Assembly: GCF_002291445.1 (NCBI RefSeq)
Contig: NZ_CP014137.1
Span: forward strand, 3,658,001-3,722,000
Source: Brenneria goodwinii
GTDB taxonomy: Bacteria; Pseudomonadota; Gammaproteobacteria; Enterobacterales; Enterobacteriaceae
Reading direction: 5' to 3'
DNA: 64,000 nt
Shown here piece by piece: positions 26,779 through 35,441 of the stretch; positions within the stretch are counted from its first letter, which is position 1; each line of letters starts with the position of its first letter. Made by a program: the position numbers and the translations under genes. The notes beneath the pieces were generated by a model, which was not told where the DNA came from, did not search any database, and worked only from the letters and a program-made list of their open reading frames with translations.

Positions 26779-27634
26779 ACCCATGATACTTCCCCGAACG
26801 CCGTCGCGCGTCACCTACCGCAACCCGTGGCTGGCGCTCCCGACGTTGCTGCCGGCGGCGATTGTTGTGCTGTTGGTGCTGGCGGTGTTTTTCCCCGCGC
26901 TGTTCACCAGCCGCACCGCTGATGAAATGGATATGGCGTCCATACTTCAACCCCCGAGCTGGGATCACTGGTTTGGCACCGATCCATTAGGGCGCGACGT
27001 ATTTTCCCGGGTGATCCACGGCACCTCGCTGTCGCTGAGCATCGGCGTCGGCGCCATGTTGATCGCCTGCTTTGGCGGCGTGCTGTTCGGTACGCTGTCG
27101 GTACTGTCTCCGGCGCCGATCCGTGCGATTCTGGTACGCCTGTTGGATATTATGCTGGCCTTCCCCGATCTGCTGCTGGCGCTGCTGGTGATCGCGGTAC
27201 TGGGGCGCGGGCCGGAAAACACGCTGCTGGCGGTGGGGCTGGCGGGCATCGCCGGCTATGCGCGGCTGGTAAGGTCGCAGGTGCTTCAGGTTCGGCTTTC
27301 CGGCTACGTGGAACACGCTATTGCGTTGGGCGAACGCCCGTTGTATATCGTCGGGCGGCATATCATCCCCAATACCCTGCGCCCGCTGCTGATCGTGGCG
27401 ACCATCGGTGTCGGCCATGCGATCCTGTCCGCTTCCGCGCTCAGTTTCCTGGGATTGGGCGTGGTTCCGCCCACGGCCGAATGGGGCGCGCTGCTGGCCG
27501 ACGGCCGCAACTTTCTGGATATCGCGCCCTGGGTCAGCCTGTTCCCGGCCACCGTGGTGGCGATTTCCGTCATTGCCATCACCCTGCTGGGGCGACGTTT
27601 ACAAACTATTTTGGCAAAAGGCGGCGCGTCATGA
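26768..27634 (+). CDS. ABC importer permease, DppC-type
   Basis: A 288-residue DppC/OppC-family permease. It has the WFGTDPLGRDVFSRVIHGTSLSL motif, an EAA loop in YVEHAIALGERPLYIVGRHI, and the LGLGVVPPTAEWGALLADGR C-terminal motif. It overlaps the upstream permease by 11 bp and the ATPase start by 4 bp (ATGA), indicating translational coupling. Confidence 0.9.
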   Translation: MSSEPMILPRTPSRVTYRNPWLALPTLLPAAIVVLLVLAVFFPALFTSRTADEMDMASILQPPSWDHWFGTDPLGRDVFSRVIHGTSLSLSIGVGAMLIACFGGVLFGTLSVLSPAPIRAILVRLLDIMLAFPDLLLALLVIAVLGRGPENTLLAVGLAGIAGYARLVRSQVLQVRLSGYVEHAIALGERPLYIVGRHIIPNTLRPLLIVATIGVGHAILSASALSFLGLGVVPPTAEWGALLADGRNFLDIAPWVSLFPATVVAISVIAITLLGRRLQTILAKGGAS

Positions 27635-29325
27635 ATCATCACCACGCGAGTCACCCCGACACAAGCTCCGCCGTTCAACCGCTGCTCAACGTACAGGGGC
27701 TGAGCGTCACTTTCCCCGGCGGCGAACAGGGGCCGGTGGAGTCGGTAAAAAATCTCACGTTTCAGGTTAACCCCGGAGAAATTCTGGCGCTGGTCGGCGA
27801 ATCGGGTTCGGGAAAATCGGTTACCGCACGCTCGCTGGTCGGGCTGGCCGGCGAACACGCCGATGTTCGCGCCGGCGCCATCGATCTGCGGCGTCACGAC
27901 GGCAGCCGCTGCGATCTGCGCTACCTGACCGATCGTGACTGGCGGCATATCCGCGGCCGCGAGATTGGCTTTATTTTGCAGGATGCGCTGGTATCTCTCG
28001 ATCCGCTGCGCAAGATCGGCCAGGAGATCGCCGAACCGATCCTCACTCACAGTCTGCTGCCGCGCGCGGAAGTTGCCGGCCGGGTCGCCGAGCTATTGGC
28101 GCAGGCGGGCATTCCCGATCCGGTCAACCGCGCGGCCCAGTACCCGCACGAACTTTCCGGCGGTTTACGCCAGCGGGCGCTGATCGCCTCCGCGCTGGCC
28201 GGCGGCCCCCAGTTGCTGATCGCAGACGAACCGACCACCGCGCTGGACGCCACCGTGCAGCAGCAGGTACTGAAGGTCTTCACTGCGCTGGCGCAGGCTG
28301 GTCACGGCGTGCTGCTGATCACCCACGATCTGGCGGTCGTTTCCCAGGTGGCGGATCGCGTGATCGTGATGCAGAAAGGCGCACTGGTGGAGAGTGGAAC
28401 GGTCAGTCAGGTGCTTGCGGCGCCCGAACATCCCTATACCCGCCGGTTGCTGGCCGCGATCCCGACCGCCGCAACGCGCGGGAAGTGGCTGGCGGGCGAA
28501 AATCCGCTACGCGATATTCCGGCCGGTATTTTGTCATCGGTGCTCTCCGGCGATAGAACGCTATCGGACGTCGCCCTGAAAGCGGAGGGGGTGTCCGTTG
28601 CCTTCACCCGCCCCGACGGCAGCAGAATGGATGCGGTAAAACAGGTTTCGTTGCAGGTAGGACGCGGAGAAACCCTGGGCATTGTCGGCGAATCCGGTTC
28701 GGGAAAAACCACGCTGGGGAAAATTATTCTGGCCTTGCAGAAGCCGGATCGCGGCGAGGTATTGCTGTCGGATCGTCCCTGGAGCGCATTGTCGGAACGT
28801 GAGCGCCGGCCGTTGCGCGCGCGGATTCAGACCATCACGCAGGATCCGCTCAGCTCGTTCGATCCCCAGTTCACCGTGGAGAAGATCCTGCGCCAGCCGC
28901 TGCGCCTACGCCCCGATCTCAGCCCGGCGGACCAACAGCAGCGGATCCTGACCCTGCTAACGCTGGTCGGGTTGACGCCGGACCTGCTGTCCCGGCGGCC
29001 GACCGCGCTTTCCGGCGGTCAGCGCCAGCGCGTGTCGATCGCCCAGGCGCTGGCCTCCGAACCAGATATTCTGATTTGTGATGAACCGGTGTCGGCGCTG
29101 GACGTCACCACGCAGGCCCAGGTATTGGATCTGCTGGTGGCGCTACAGCGCCAGTTGCGGCTTTCCATGCTGTTTATCTCGCACGATCTCGGCGTGGTAC
29201 AGCACATGAGCCACCGTATTGCGGTGATGAAAGACGGTGAAATCGTTGAAACCGGCGATGTCGAGCAGATATTCAGCCAGCCGCGACATCCGTATACGCG
29301 GCTATTACTGTCGACCGTACACTAA
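27631..29325 (+). CDS. Fused double ATPase of the ABC importer (DppD-DppF type)
   Basis: A 564-residue protein holding two ABC ATPase domains. The first has Walker A GESGSGKSVT, signature LSGGLRQRALIA and Walker B LLIADEPTTALD. The second has GESGSGKTTL, LSGGQRQRVSIAQAL and ILICDEPVSALD. Such fusions (YejF, GsiA) power one peptide-type importer. The ATG at 27631 overlaps the permease stop; the open frame upstream of it is antiphase sequence of the permease gene. Confidence 0.92.
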   Translation: MNHHHASHPDTSSAVQPLLNVQGLSVTFPGGEQGPVESVKNLTFQVNPGEILALVGESGSGKSVTARSLVGLAGEHADVRAGAIDLRRHDGSRCDLRYLTDRDWRHIRGREIGFILQDALVSLDPLRKIGQEIAEPILTHSLLPRAEVAGRVAELLAQAGIPDPVNRAAQYPHELSGGLRQRALIASALAGGPQLLIADEPTTALDATVQQQVLKVFTALAQAGHGVLLITHDLAVVSQVADRVIVMQKGALVESGTVSQVLAAPEHPYTRRLLAAIPTAATRGKWLAGENPLRDIPAGILSSVLSGDRTLSDVALKAEGVSVAFTRPDGSRMDAVKQVSLQVGRGETLGIVGESGSGKTTLGKIILALQKPDRGEVLLSDRPWSALSERERRPLRARIQTITQDPLSSFDPQFTVEKILRQPLRLRPDLSPADQQQRILTLLTLVGLTPDLLSRRPTALSGGQRQRVSIAQALASEPDILICDEPVSALDVTTQAQVLDLLVALQRQLRLSMLFISHDLGVVQHMSHRIAVMKDGEIVETGDVEQIFSQPRHPYTRLLLSTVH

Positions 29326-29350
29326 CCCGGACACGCCTGAACGAAGACCT

Positions 29351-29374
29351 GTCCGGCGCAGGAAAACGCCGGAC
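29351..29374. terminator. Hairpin between the two convergent ABC operons
   Basis: GTCCGGCG pairs with CGCCGGAC around an 8-base loop in the 63-bp gap. It can function on either strand, though T-runs are weak. Confidence 0.55.
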
Positions 29375-29388
29375 ATTGCCGACGCCGA

Positions 29389-30168
29389 TTAAAACGCCAT
29401 TACCGCCTGTAAAAGATTGCGGGCATAGGGATGCTGAACCCGCCCCAGCGTCGTGATGTCATCAACCCGCTCAATGATACTGCCCTGCTGGAGAAAAACG
29501 ACCCGCTGACACAAATAGGTAATCGCCGTCAGATCGTGGCTGATAAACAGATAGGTCAGCCCCAGTTGCTGGCGCAGGTCGGCCAGCAAATCCAGGATCT
29601 GAACCTGTACGGTGACGTCCAGCGCGCTGACCGCCTCATCCAGCACCATGAAATCAGGCTTGCTGGCGATGGCTCTGGCGATACAGACCCGCTGCATCTG
29701 CCCGCCGCTGAGCTGATGGGGAAAACGCTCGCACACATCGCCCGTCAGCCCGACCTGTTCCAGCAGCGCGATAACCTGCCGCCGCACGTCATCGCGCCGG
29801 GTCACGCCCTGTACCCATAGCGGTTCAGACACAATGGCCAACACGTTCATAAAGGGATTGGCGGACGAGGTATAGTCCTGAAAAACCGCGCTGACGCGCG
29901 CAGGTTTTTTACGCCGCGACTGCCAGAAGCGCAGCGGCGCGTACAGCGGCTGACCGGCTAACCTGACCTGCCCGCTTTTCGGCGCTTCCAGCCCCAGCAG
30001 AATACGCCCCAGAGTACTTTTGCCGCTGCCGCTCTCGCCGATAATGCCCAGGCATTCGCCCGCCCGAACGCTGAACGACACGCCATTCAATACGGGTATC
30101 CATTTACCGCCGTCATCCTGAGAACGGTAGCTGTGATGGATATCGCTCACTTCAACCAACGCGTTCAC
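29389..30168 (-). CDS. ABC importer ATPase, NikE/DppF-like
   Basis: A 259-residue ATPase with Walker A GESGSGKSTLGRILLG, signature LSGGQMQRVCIARAI, Walker B FMVLDEAVSALD and the downstream SHDLTAITYLC. The N-terminal GECLGIIGESGSGKS and overall length suit NikE. In Walker B the usual Pro after DE is Ala, as in E. coli NikE. It overlaps the NikD-like gene by 17 bp and ends the operon. Confidence 0.87.
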   Translation of the reverse strand: MNALVEVSDIHHSYRSQDDGGKWIPVLNGVSFSVRAGECLGIIGESGSGKSTLGRILLGLEAPKSGQVRLAGQPLYAPLRFWQSRRKKPARVSAVFQDYTSSANPFMNVLAIVSEPLWVQGVTRRDDVRRQVIALLEQVGLTGDVCERFPHQLSGGQMQRVCIARAIASKPDFMVLDEAVSALDVTVQVQILDLLADLRQQLGLTYLFISHDLTAITYLCQRVVFLQQGSIIERVDDITTLGRVQHPYARNLLQAVMAF

Positions 30169-31012
30169 TGATTATCTCCCGGCATTGTACTTCCCGATCG
30201 TTTTGCGACATGTTGACCAACGTCTGATAGCGCCGCTGCAACGCCTGACGCGACGCCACCAGATAGCGGGTATGCCGGTGCTGAGGCTGGCGCAGCACCT
30301 GCTGCACGTCACCCTGTTCCACCGCCCGCCCCTGGTGCATCACCAGTACCCGATCGGCAATATGATTCACCACGCCGAAATCGTGTGAGATAAAAATCAA
30401 GGTGGTGCCCAGGCGCTCACGGATCGCGCGAAATTCCTGCATGATGTCGTACTGCGTGACCGAATCGAGCGCGGTGGTCGGCTCGTCGGCAATCAGCAAC
30501 TGCGGCTCCAGCGCCAAGGCGATGGCGATCATCACCCGTTGCAGCATGCCGCCGCTAATCTGGCTGGGATATTTATCAAATAGCCGCGCGGCGTCACGCA
30601 GCCGGACCAATCGCATCATCTCCAACGCCAACTCGCGCGCGGCACGTTTGTCCAACGCCAGATGCACGCGAAATGTCTCCACCATCTGGCCGCCGAGCGT
30701 CTGCAAGGGATCGAATGCGCTCATCGGATGCTGCAGGATGATGCCGATGGTTTTACCCCGCAGACGGCGCATCGCATCCGGCGTCTGCGTCAATAGATCC
30801 GTGCCATTCAGCCAGGCCTGTCCCGACTGGGTAAACTGTCCGCCCAGCAGCCCCATAAGGGCGCGGCAGGTCAGACTTTTACCGCTGCCGCTTTCGCCGA
30901 CGATCCCGAGGCAGGCATGGCGAGGCAGCGAAAAAGAGATATCATGCAGCAGGCGTTTGCCGCCGGATGCCAGCCCGACCTGCAAATTCTCTACCCGTAA
31001 TAGATCGCTCAT
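30152..31012 (-). CDS. ABC importer ATPase, NikD/DppD-like
   Basis: A 286-residue ATPase with Walker A GESGSGKSLTCRALMG, signature ISGGMLQRVMIAIAL and Walker B LIADEPTTALD. The ISGGMLQR signature is the form seen in NikD. It shares a one-base stop/start junction with the upstream permease gene. Confidence 0.87.
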   Translation of the reverse strand: MSDLLRVENLQVGLASGGKRLLHDISFSLPRHACLGIVGESGSGKSLTCRALMGLLGGQFTQSGQAWLNGTDLLTQTPDAMRRLRGKTIGIILQHPMSAFDPLQTLGGQMVETFRVHLALDKRAARELALEMMRLVRLRDAARLFDKYPSQISGGMLQRVMIAIALALEPQLLIADEPTTALDSVTQYDIMQEFRAIRERLGTTLIFISHDFGVVNHIADRVLVMHQGRAVEQGDVQQVLRQPQHRHTRYLVASRQALQRRYQTLVNMSQNDREVQCREIISERVG

Positions 31013-31839
31013 CAGTGAGACTCCCTAGGGTCCAGCGCATCGCGCAAACAGTCGCCCAATAGATTAAATGCCGCCACCACAATCAGGATCGCCAGCCCCG
31101 GCGGCAGCATTTGCGTCGGATGGTTCATCATCACTTTCTGCGCTTCGCTTAACATGGTGCCCCACTCCGCCGTCGGCGCCTGCACGCCAAGCCCGAGGAA
31201 TGACAGCGCGGAGATATTCAGGATCACCCAGCCGGTATCCAGCGTCGCCAGCACCACGATTTCCGATAGCGTATTCGGCAACAGGTGACGCCGCAGGATA
31301 AACCACAGCGGCGTACCGCTGGCGCGTGAGAACAGGATATAGCTTTTTTGACTATGTTTGATAACGATCCCGCGGATCATGCGGGTATACCACGCCCATT
31401 TCACCAGAATATTGGCCAGGATCACGTTAAAGATCCCGACGCCAAGGATCCCGACAATCGCCAGGATCATAATCTGGCTGGGAAACGACAGCATGATGTC
31501 GCAACAGCGCATCATGACTTCATCCAGCCGGCCGCGAAAATAACCGGATAAGAAACCAAAAAGGCTGCCGATCATAATCGTGACGGCCATCGTCAGCAGC
31601 GCCAGAAAAAGCGTGGTCTGAACGCCGAACATCAGGCGAGACAGCACGCAGCGCCCCAAATGGTCGGAACCCAGGGGAAAGCGGGCGCTAAAGTCGGCGT
31701 ATTTGCGCGCGATATTGATTTTATTCGGATCGTTGGGCGCCAGCCATGGCGCAAAAATACCGATCAGAACCACCGTCACGATAACCAATAAGCACAGCAG
31801 CGCGACTTTATCGCGCAACAGTTTTTGATAAAACAGCAT
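31012..31839 (-). CDS. ABC importer permease, NikC-like
   Basis: A 275-residue DppC/NikC-type permease. It contains FPLGSDHLGRCVLSRLMFGVQTTL, the EAA-type loop before LRRHLLPNTLSEIVVLATLD, and LGLGVQAPTAEWGTMLSEA. It follows the NikB-like gene by a single base. Confidence 0.88.
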   Translation of the reverse strand: MLFYQKLLRDKVALLCLLVIVTVVLIGIFAPWLAPNDPNKINIARKYADFSARFPLGSDHLGRCVLSRLMFGVQTTLFLALLTMAVTIMIGSLFGFLSGYFRGRLDEVMMRCCDIMLSFPSQIMILAIVGILGVGIFNVILANILVKWAWYTRMIRGIVIKHSQKSYILFSRASGTPLWFILRRHLLPNTLSEIVVLATLDTGWVILNISALSFLGLGVQAPTAEWGTMLSEAQKVMMNHPTQMLPPGLAILIVVAAFNLLGDCLRDALDPRESH

Positions 31840-31840
31840 A

Positions 31841-32773
31841 TTATCCCTCTTGCCGTAGAGCAGGATCCATCCAGCGCTGAATGATATCGACCAATAGATT
31901 GCAGATCACAAACAGCACGCCCATCATCAGAATGTAAGCCTGAATCACCGGATAATCGCGGCTGAAAATCGCCGAAATACATAAGCGCCCCACCCCCGGC
32001 CAGGCAAAGATGTTTTCTATAATCACCGCCCCGGCCAGCAGTTGCGGAATGCTCATTCCCAGCGCGGTAATACTGCTATGCAGCGAGTTTTTCAGCACAT
32101 GGCGCAGGATGATGCTTTTCTCAGCCAGCCCGCGCGCACGCGCATAATAGACGTAATACTGCTGCATATTTTCCAGCATATTGTTGCGAATCAGCCGGAT
32201 ATAGATGGCGATGTAAACCATGGACAGCGTGACCGCCGGCAGAATGATATGTGAAAACGTGCCGCTGCCGCTGGTCGGCAGCAGATCCCATGACAGGGAG
32301 AACCACCAAATGAACAATAATCCGAGCCAGTAGCTGGGCATCGCCGTTCCGAGAAACACCAGCGTGCGGATCAGGCGATCGAAAACGCTGTTTTTATAGA
32401 CCGCGCTCAATACCCCCAGCGGCACGCTGACGCACAGGATAATAACCAGCGACAATGCGGCAAGCGCCAGCGTCGCCGGCAGACAGCGGGCAAGCTCATC
32501 CAGCACCAGACGGTTATTAATGTAGGAATAGCCGAAATCCAGCCGAATGGCATCAAACAGCCAATAGACATAGCGGACCAGAAAAGGACGATCCAGCCCC
32601 AGTTGCTGACGCATCTCGGCGATGGACTCCGGGGTCGGGATGATCTCATTGACCCGTAGAGCGACTTCCGCCGGATCGGCCGGCACCAGATTCAATAATA
32701 AAAAAGACAGAAATGAGATACCCAGCAAAATCGGTAACGTCAGCAAGAGACGGCGACAGATATATCTTTTCAC
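31841..32773 (-). CDS. ABC importer permease, NikB-like
   Basis: A 310-residue DppB/NikB-type permease starting at GTG (32773). It shows LLTLPILLGISFLSFLLLNLVPADPAEVALR, then the ARGLAEKSIILRHVLKNSL cytoplasmic loop and helices, ending DPALRQEG. A 253-bp gap separates it from the binding-protein gene; I see only a weak TTG-started frame there and do not accept it as a gene. Confidence 0.87.
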   Translation of the reverse strand: MKRYICRRLLLTLPILLGISFLSFLLLNLVPADPAEVALRVNEIIPTPESIAEMRQQLGLDRPFLVRYVYWLFDAIRLDFGYSYINNRLVLDELARCLPATLALAALSLVIILCVSVPLGVLSAVYKNSVFDRLIRTLVFLGTAMPSYWLGLLFIWWFSLSWDLLPTSGSGTFSHIILPAVTLSMVYIAIYIRLIRNNMLENMQQYYVYYARARGLAEKSIILRHVLKNSLHSSITALGMSIPQLLAGAVIIENIFAWPGVGRLCISAIFSRDYPVIQAYILMMGVLFVICNLLVDIIQRWMDPALRQEG

Positions 32774-33026
32774 AAAAAGACCTATAATTTCGCAGATTCA
32801 TCAATGAGATATATCCCTCCTCTTTCATGTTCCCGCCAAATGGGAGACGGAAAAATTCGGGATATAAACCGCAGACCGACAAGCCGGCCTGACGCAGCCT
32901 TCAGCCCGGCAAACCTGTCTGTGAAGCCGAGATACTCGGGGCGAGTAATAATTGGCTTTGTCATCAGTCTGGGCTTTTGCTTACGGACAACGGCGATATC
33001 AGGCGCCCCTGTCAACCGGCCGTTCG

Positions 33027-34628
33027 TTAATCGCGATACATGCGATCAAACGGGATCTCAAATTGTGATGGATTGAAATCTACGCCTTTCAGATCGTTCA
33101 CATAAACGGCCCGATTACGCTCATAGGTCAAAGGAATATAAACGGCCTCATCATGCAACGTCGTCAGCACATAGCGGTATAACTCCCGCCGTTCCTTTTC
33201 ATCGGTGGTAATCAGGGCATGGCTGATACTGCTATCAATCTGCTGTTTCTGCGCCAGCCCCTGCTGAGCCGCATAGTCGCCGTAAACCGGCAATTTCATG
33301 CCGGATAAGAATGACTGCGGATCGTACGGCGTTCCCCAGGAGATATTAAACACGATGTCGAATTTACCGGCTTTCTGACGGTCACGATAAGCCTGCTCTT
33401 CTTCGCCATGCAGTTTCAGCTCAATTCCCAGCGCCGAGAATTCATTTTGCAGGTACTCGGCAATCACTTTTTGCGAGGCGGTGTTGCTGTCGTAGTAGAT
33501 AGTGATCGAGAGCGGCTTACCGTCCTTCTGCCGCCAGGACTGTCCGCTTTTCTGCACCCAGCCCGCCGCATCCAGCAGCTTTTTAGACTGCTCCAGATCG
33601 TAGTCATACGGTTTCAGTTCGATATTGCTGTACGGCACGTTTTTCGCCAGCAGCGTATCGGCGGGAACTTCACTGCCGTTAAAAATTCCTTCTGCAATAT
33701 CGACTTTATTTACCGCGTGCTGCAACGCCTGACGTACCCGCACATCTTTCAAATTTTCCGACTGCGTATTAATCAGCAGCATGCGGGTCGAAACCGGCTC
33801 AGACAAACGGGTGGTGAACTTTTTGTCTTTGCTCAGTCGCGCAAAGGCATCGGCATCAATCATGTTTTTGCCGTAAATCAGCTCAATCTCTCCTTTCTGT
33901 AACGCCAGCAACCGGGTTTGATTGTCGGGGATGACTTTCATCACCACTTTTTCCAGCTTCGGCTTTTCACCCCAGTAGTGTGGATTAAGCGTAAACACCG
34001 AATATTCATCGGTTTTATGTTCGCTCAGAACATAGGGCCCGGTGCCGATGTAGGCGTTAACGCCGTGCTTGGTTCCGCCATCTTTCATCGCCGCCGGGGA
34101 AATAAAACGCATCGGACGCGTCACCGCCAGTTCGACCAGAAACGGATAGTAGGGCTCTTTCAGCGTAACGCGCAGTTGGCGTTCATCCAGGGCTTCAACC
34201 TTGTCAATGATGCGCACCATTTCCAGCCAGCCATGGCGTTCCCGGTTATCCAGCACCGCATCAATATTCTGCTTCGCGCTCTGCGCATTGAATGCGGCCC
34301 CATCGCTGAACTTCACATCGGAGCGCAGCGTAAAGGTATACACCTTGCCATCGGCGGATGTTTCCCACTTTTCGGCCAGCCAGGGCTGGATCCCTTGTGG
34401 AGTCACTTTCACCAGTGATTCATACAACATGTTCTGTGCCCAGATCTCGCCGGAGTAGATATGCGGGTTGAGATCGCGGGTATCGCGGAAATTAGCAAAA
34501 GTCAGAGACTGGGAGTCTTGCGCGTTAACCGGACTGGCAAACAAAGGGGAGAGACAGAACAACAGGGAGAGAATGAACCGAGGGGATTTGCTTTTTCCAT
34601 TATGCATAGCCGATTTTAATTCAAACAT
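33027..34628 (-). CDS. NikA-like periplasmic binding protein lacking the nickel-ligand His
   Basis: A 533-residue family-5 binding protein with a signal peptide ending near NA-QDSQ (about residue 36). It aligns with E. coli NikA along its length: LNPHIYSGEIWAQNMLYESLVK, VLDNRERHGWLE, GTGPYVLSEH, WGTPYDP and HDEAVYIPLTYERN. E. coli NikA binds nickel-histidine or metal chelates using mature Arg137, Trp398 and His416. The equivalents here are Arg171 and Trp431, but the His position is Tyr449 (in KLPVYGDY). Ligand preference may therefore differ from nickel-(His)2. The gene heads a nikABCDE-like operon behind a Fur-type box. No nikR is nearby. The start at 34628 is the longest open one. Confidence 0.82.
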   Translation of the reverse strand: MFELKSAMHNGKSKSPRFILSLLFCLSPLFASPVNAQDSQSLTFANFRDTRDLNPHIYSGEIWAQNMLYESLVKVTPQGIQPWLAEKWETSADGKVYTFTLRSDVKFSDGAAFNAQSAKQNIDAVLDNRERHGWLEMVRIIDKVEALDERQLRVTLKEPYYPFLVELAVTRPMRFISPAAMKDGGTKHGVNAYIGTGPYVLSEHKTDEYSVFTLNPHYWGEKPKLEKVVMKVIPDNQTRLLALQKGEIELIYGKNMIDADAFARLSKDKKFTTRLSEPVSTRMLLINTQSENLKDVRVRQALQHAVNKVDIAEGIFNGSEVPADTLLAKNVPYSNIELKPYDYDLEQSKKLLDAAGWVQKSGQSWRQKDGKPLSITIYYDSNTASQKVIAEYLQNEFSALGIELKLHGEEEQAYRDRQKAGKFDIVFNISWGTPYDPQSFLSGMKLPVYGDYAAQQGLAQKQQIDSSISHALITTDEKERRELYRYVLTTLHDEAVYIPLTYERNRAVYVNDLKGVDFNPSQFEIPFDRMYRD

Positions 34629-34703
34629 AGTAATGATCCATTTACCAAATAAGCGCCGCAGCGCGGAAACAATGTATGTAAACCGTCCATATCCGGACAG
34701 AGA

Positions 34704-34726
34704 AAAATGATACTTATTATCATTTT
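34704..34726 (-). promoter_or_regulatory. Fur box upstream of the Nik-like operon
   Basis: AAAATGATA and TATCATTTT form perfect 9-bp arms around CTTAT. The core TGATACTTATTATCA differs from the 7-1-7 Fur consensus TGATAATnATTATCA by one base. It lies about 80 bp upstream of the binding-protein start, in the promoter region. It implies iron repression of the importer. Confidence 0.78.
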
Positions 34727-35242
34727 AAAAACCATGATTTTGCGCAGAGAAATTGAACAGAAATCGTGCTGAGCGCGTATCCGGCACCTGACCCGCCACC
34801 GGTCTTATTACCATCTGATCTCGCAACCCGCTATCCCCTGGCGATCCCGCTATAAAGCCTTTGTGAAACGTTGAAGATTGGTTTAGAAAACCGGGTTTAC
34901 AAAATAATTTTACATGGATATAGTTTTGCCACTTTTTTAGCGGAGAACCCTCTTGGACATACCAGGTTTTCGAACCCAACGTCGTTTGCAAAATCAATCG
35001 GATTTGCAAACCCAATAACGGGCAAGCTAACACCTCTCTTCTGATTTGTTGCTTGCCAAAAACCGGCGGGCGGCATCACTCCTTTTTTTCGGGCTGTTGC
35101 ATCCCCTGAATAACGCGGCGCCATTGTGGCGTAACAGCGGTCGCTGATATTGCGTCCGATGTTTTCCGTCAAAAAAATACTGGCTCTCTCACTGAGCCGG
35201 CCGTTAAACACGCGCTCACCCTGGCGGTGATAAGGAGACAAC
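34727..35242. other. Intergenic region between the Nik-like operon and the mgtA leader
   Basis: I see no convincing gene in these 516 bp. The stretch 34876-34920 is AT-rich with two GGTTTA elements (34880, 34894) that recall a PhoP box, but their spacing is wrong. The mgtA promoter probably lies here. Confidence 0.4.
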
Positions 35243-35290
35243 ATGGACGAGCACCCCAGATTATCCGATAAATCGCGTCGGTCGGAATAA
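35243..35290 (+). CDS. Short leader ORF before mgtA (MgtL-like)
   Basis: A 15-codon ORF, MDEHPRLSDKSRRSE, starts 7 bp after an excellent AAGGAGA ribosome site. It lies in the mgtA leader, 152 bp before the mgtA start. E. coli and Salmonella MgtL (17 codons, acidic residues and prolines right after Met) controls mgtA by Mg-dependent ribosome destabilisation and Rho termination. The sequence is different here, but the acidic D-E start followed by Pro, and the pyrimidine-rich stretch after it (35300-35380), suit the same mechanism. Confidence 0.6.
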   Translation: MDEHPRLSDKSRRSE

Positions 35291-35441
35291 CAGGCACCGT
35301 CTTTTCTAAACCCTCTGCTGTTCGCCTCTTTTCCGTCCGCTACGCCTCATCATTTTCAATCCGCCTTTACGTCCCTTTATCCGGGGATGCGCGCCCGTGC
35401 GCGGCGGACAGGCAAAAAATCAGCATGACAGAGATGATCAA

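Noticed and set aside
32782..33015. 77-codon frame between the NikA-like and NikB-like genes
   Set aside because: It starts with TTG, has no clear ribosome site, and matches no family.
34880..34899. PhoP box candidate upstream of mgtA (two GGTTTA elements)
   Set aside because: The elements start 14 bases apart; PhoP boxes need about 11. Not supported.
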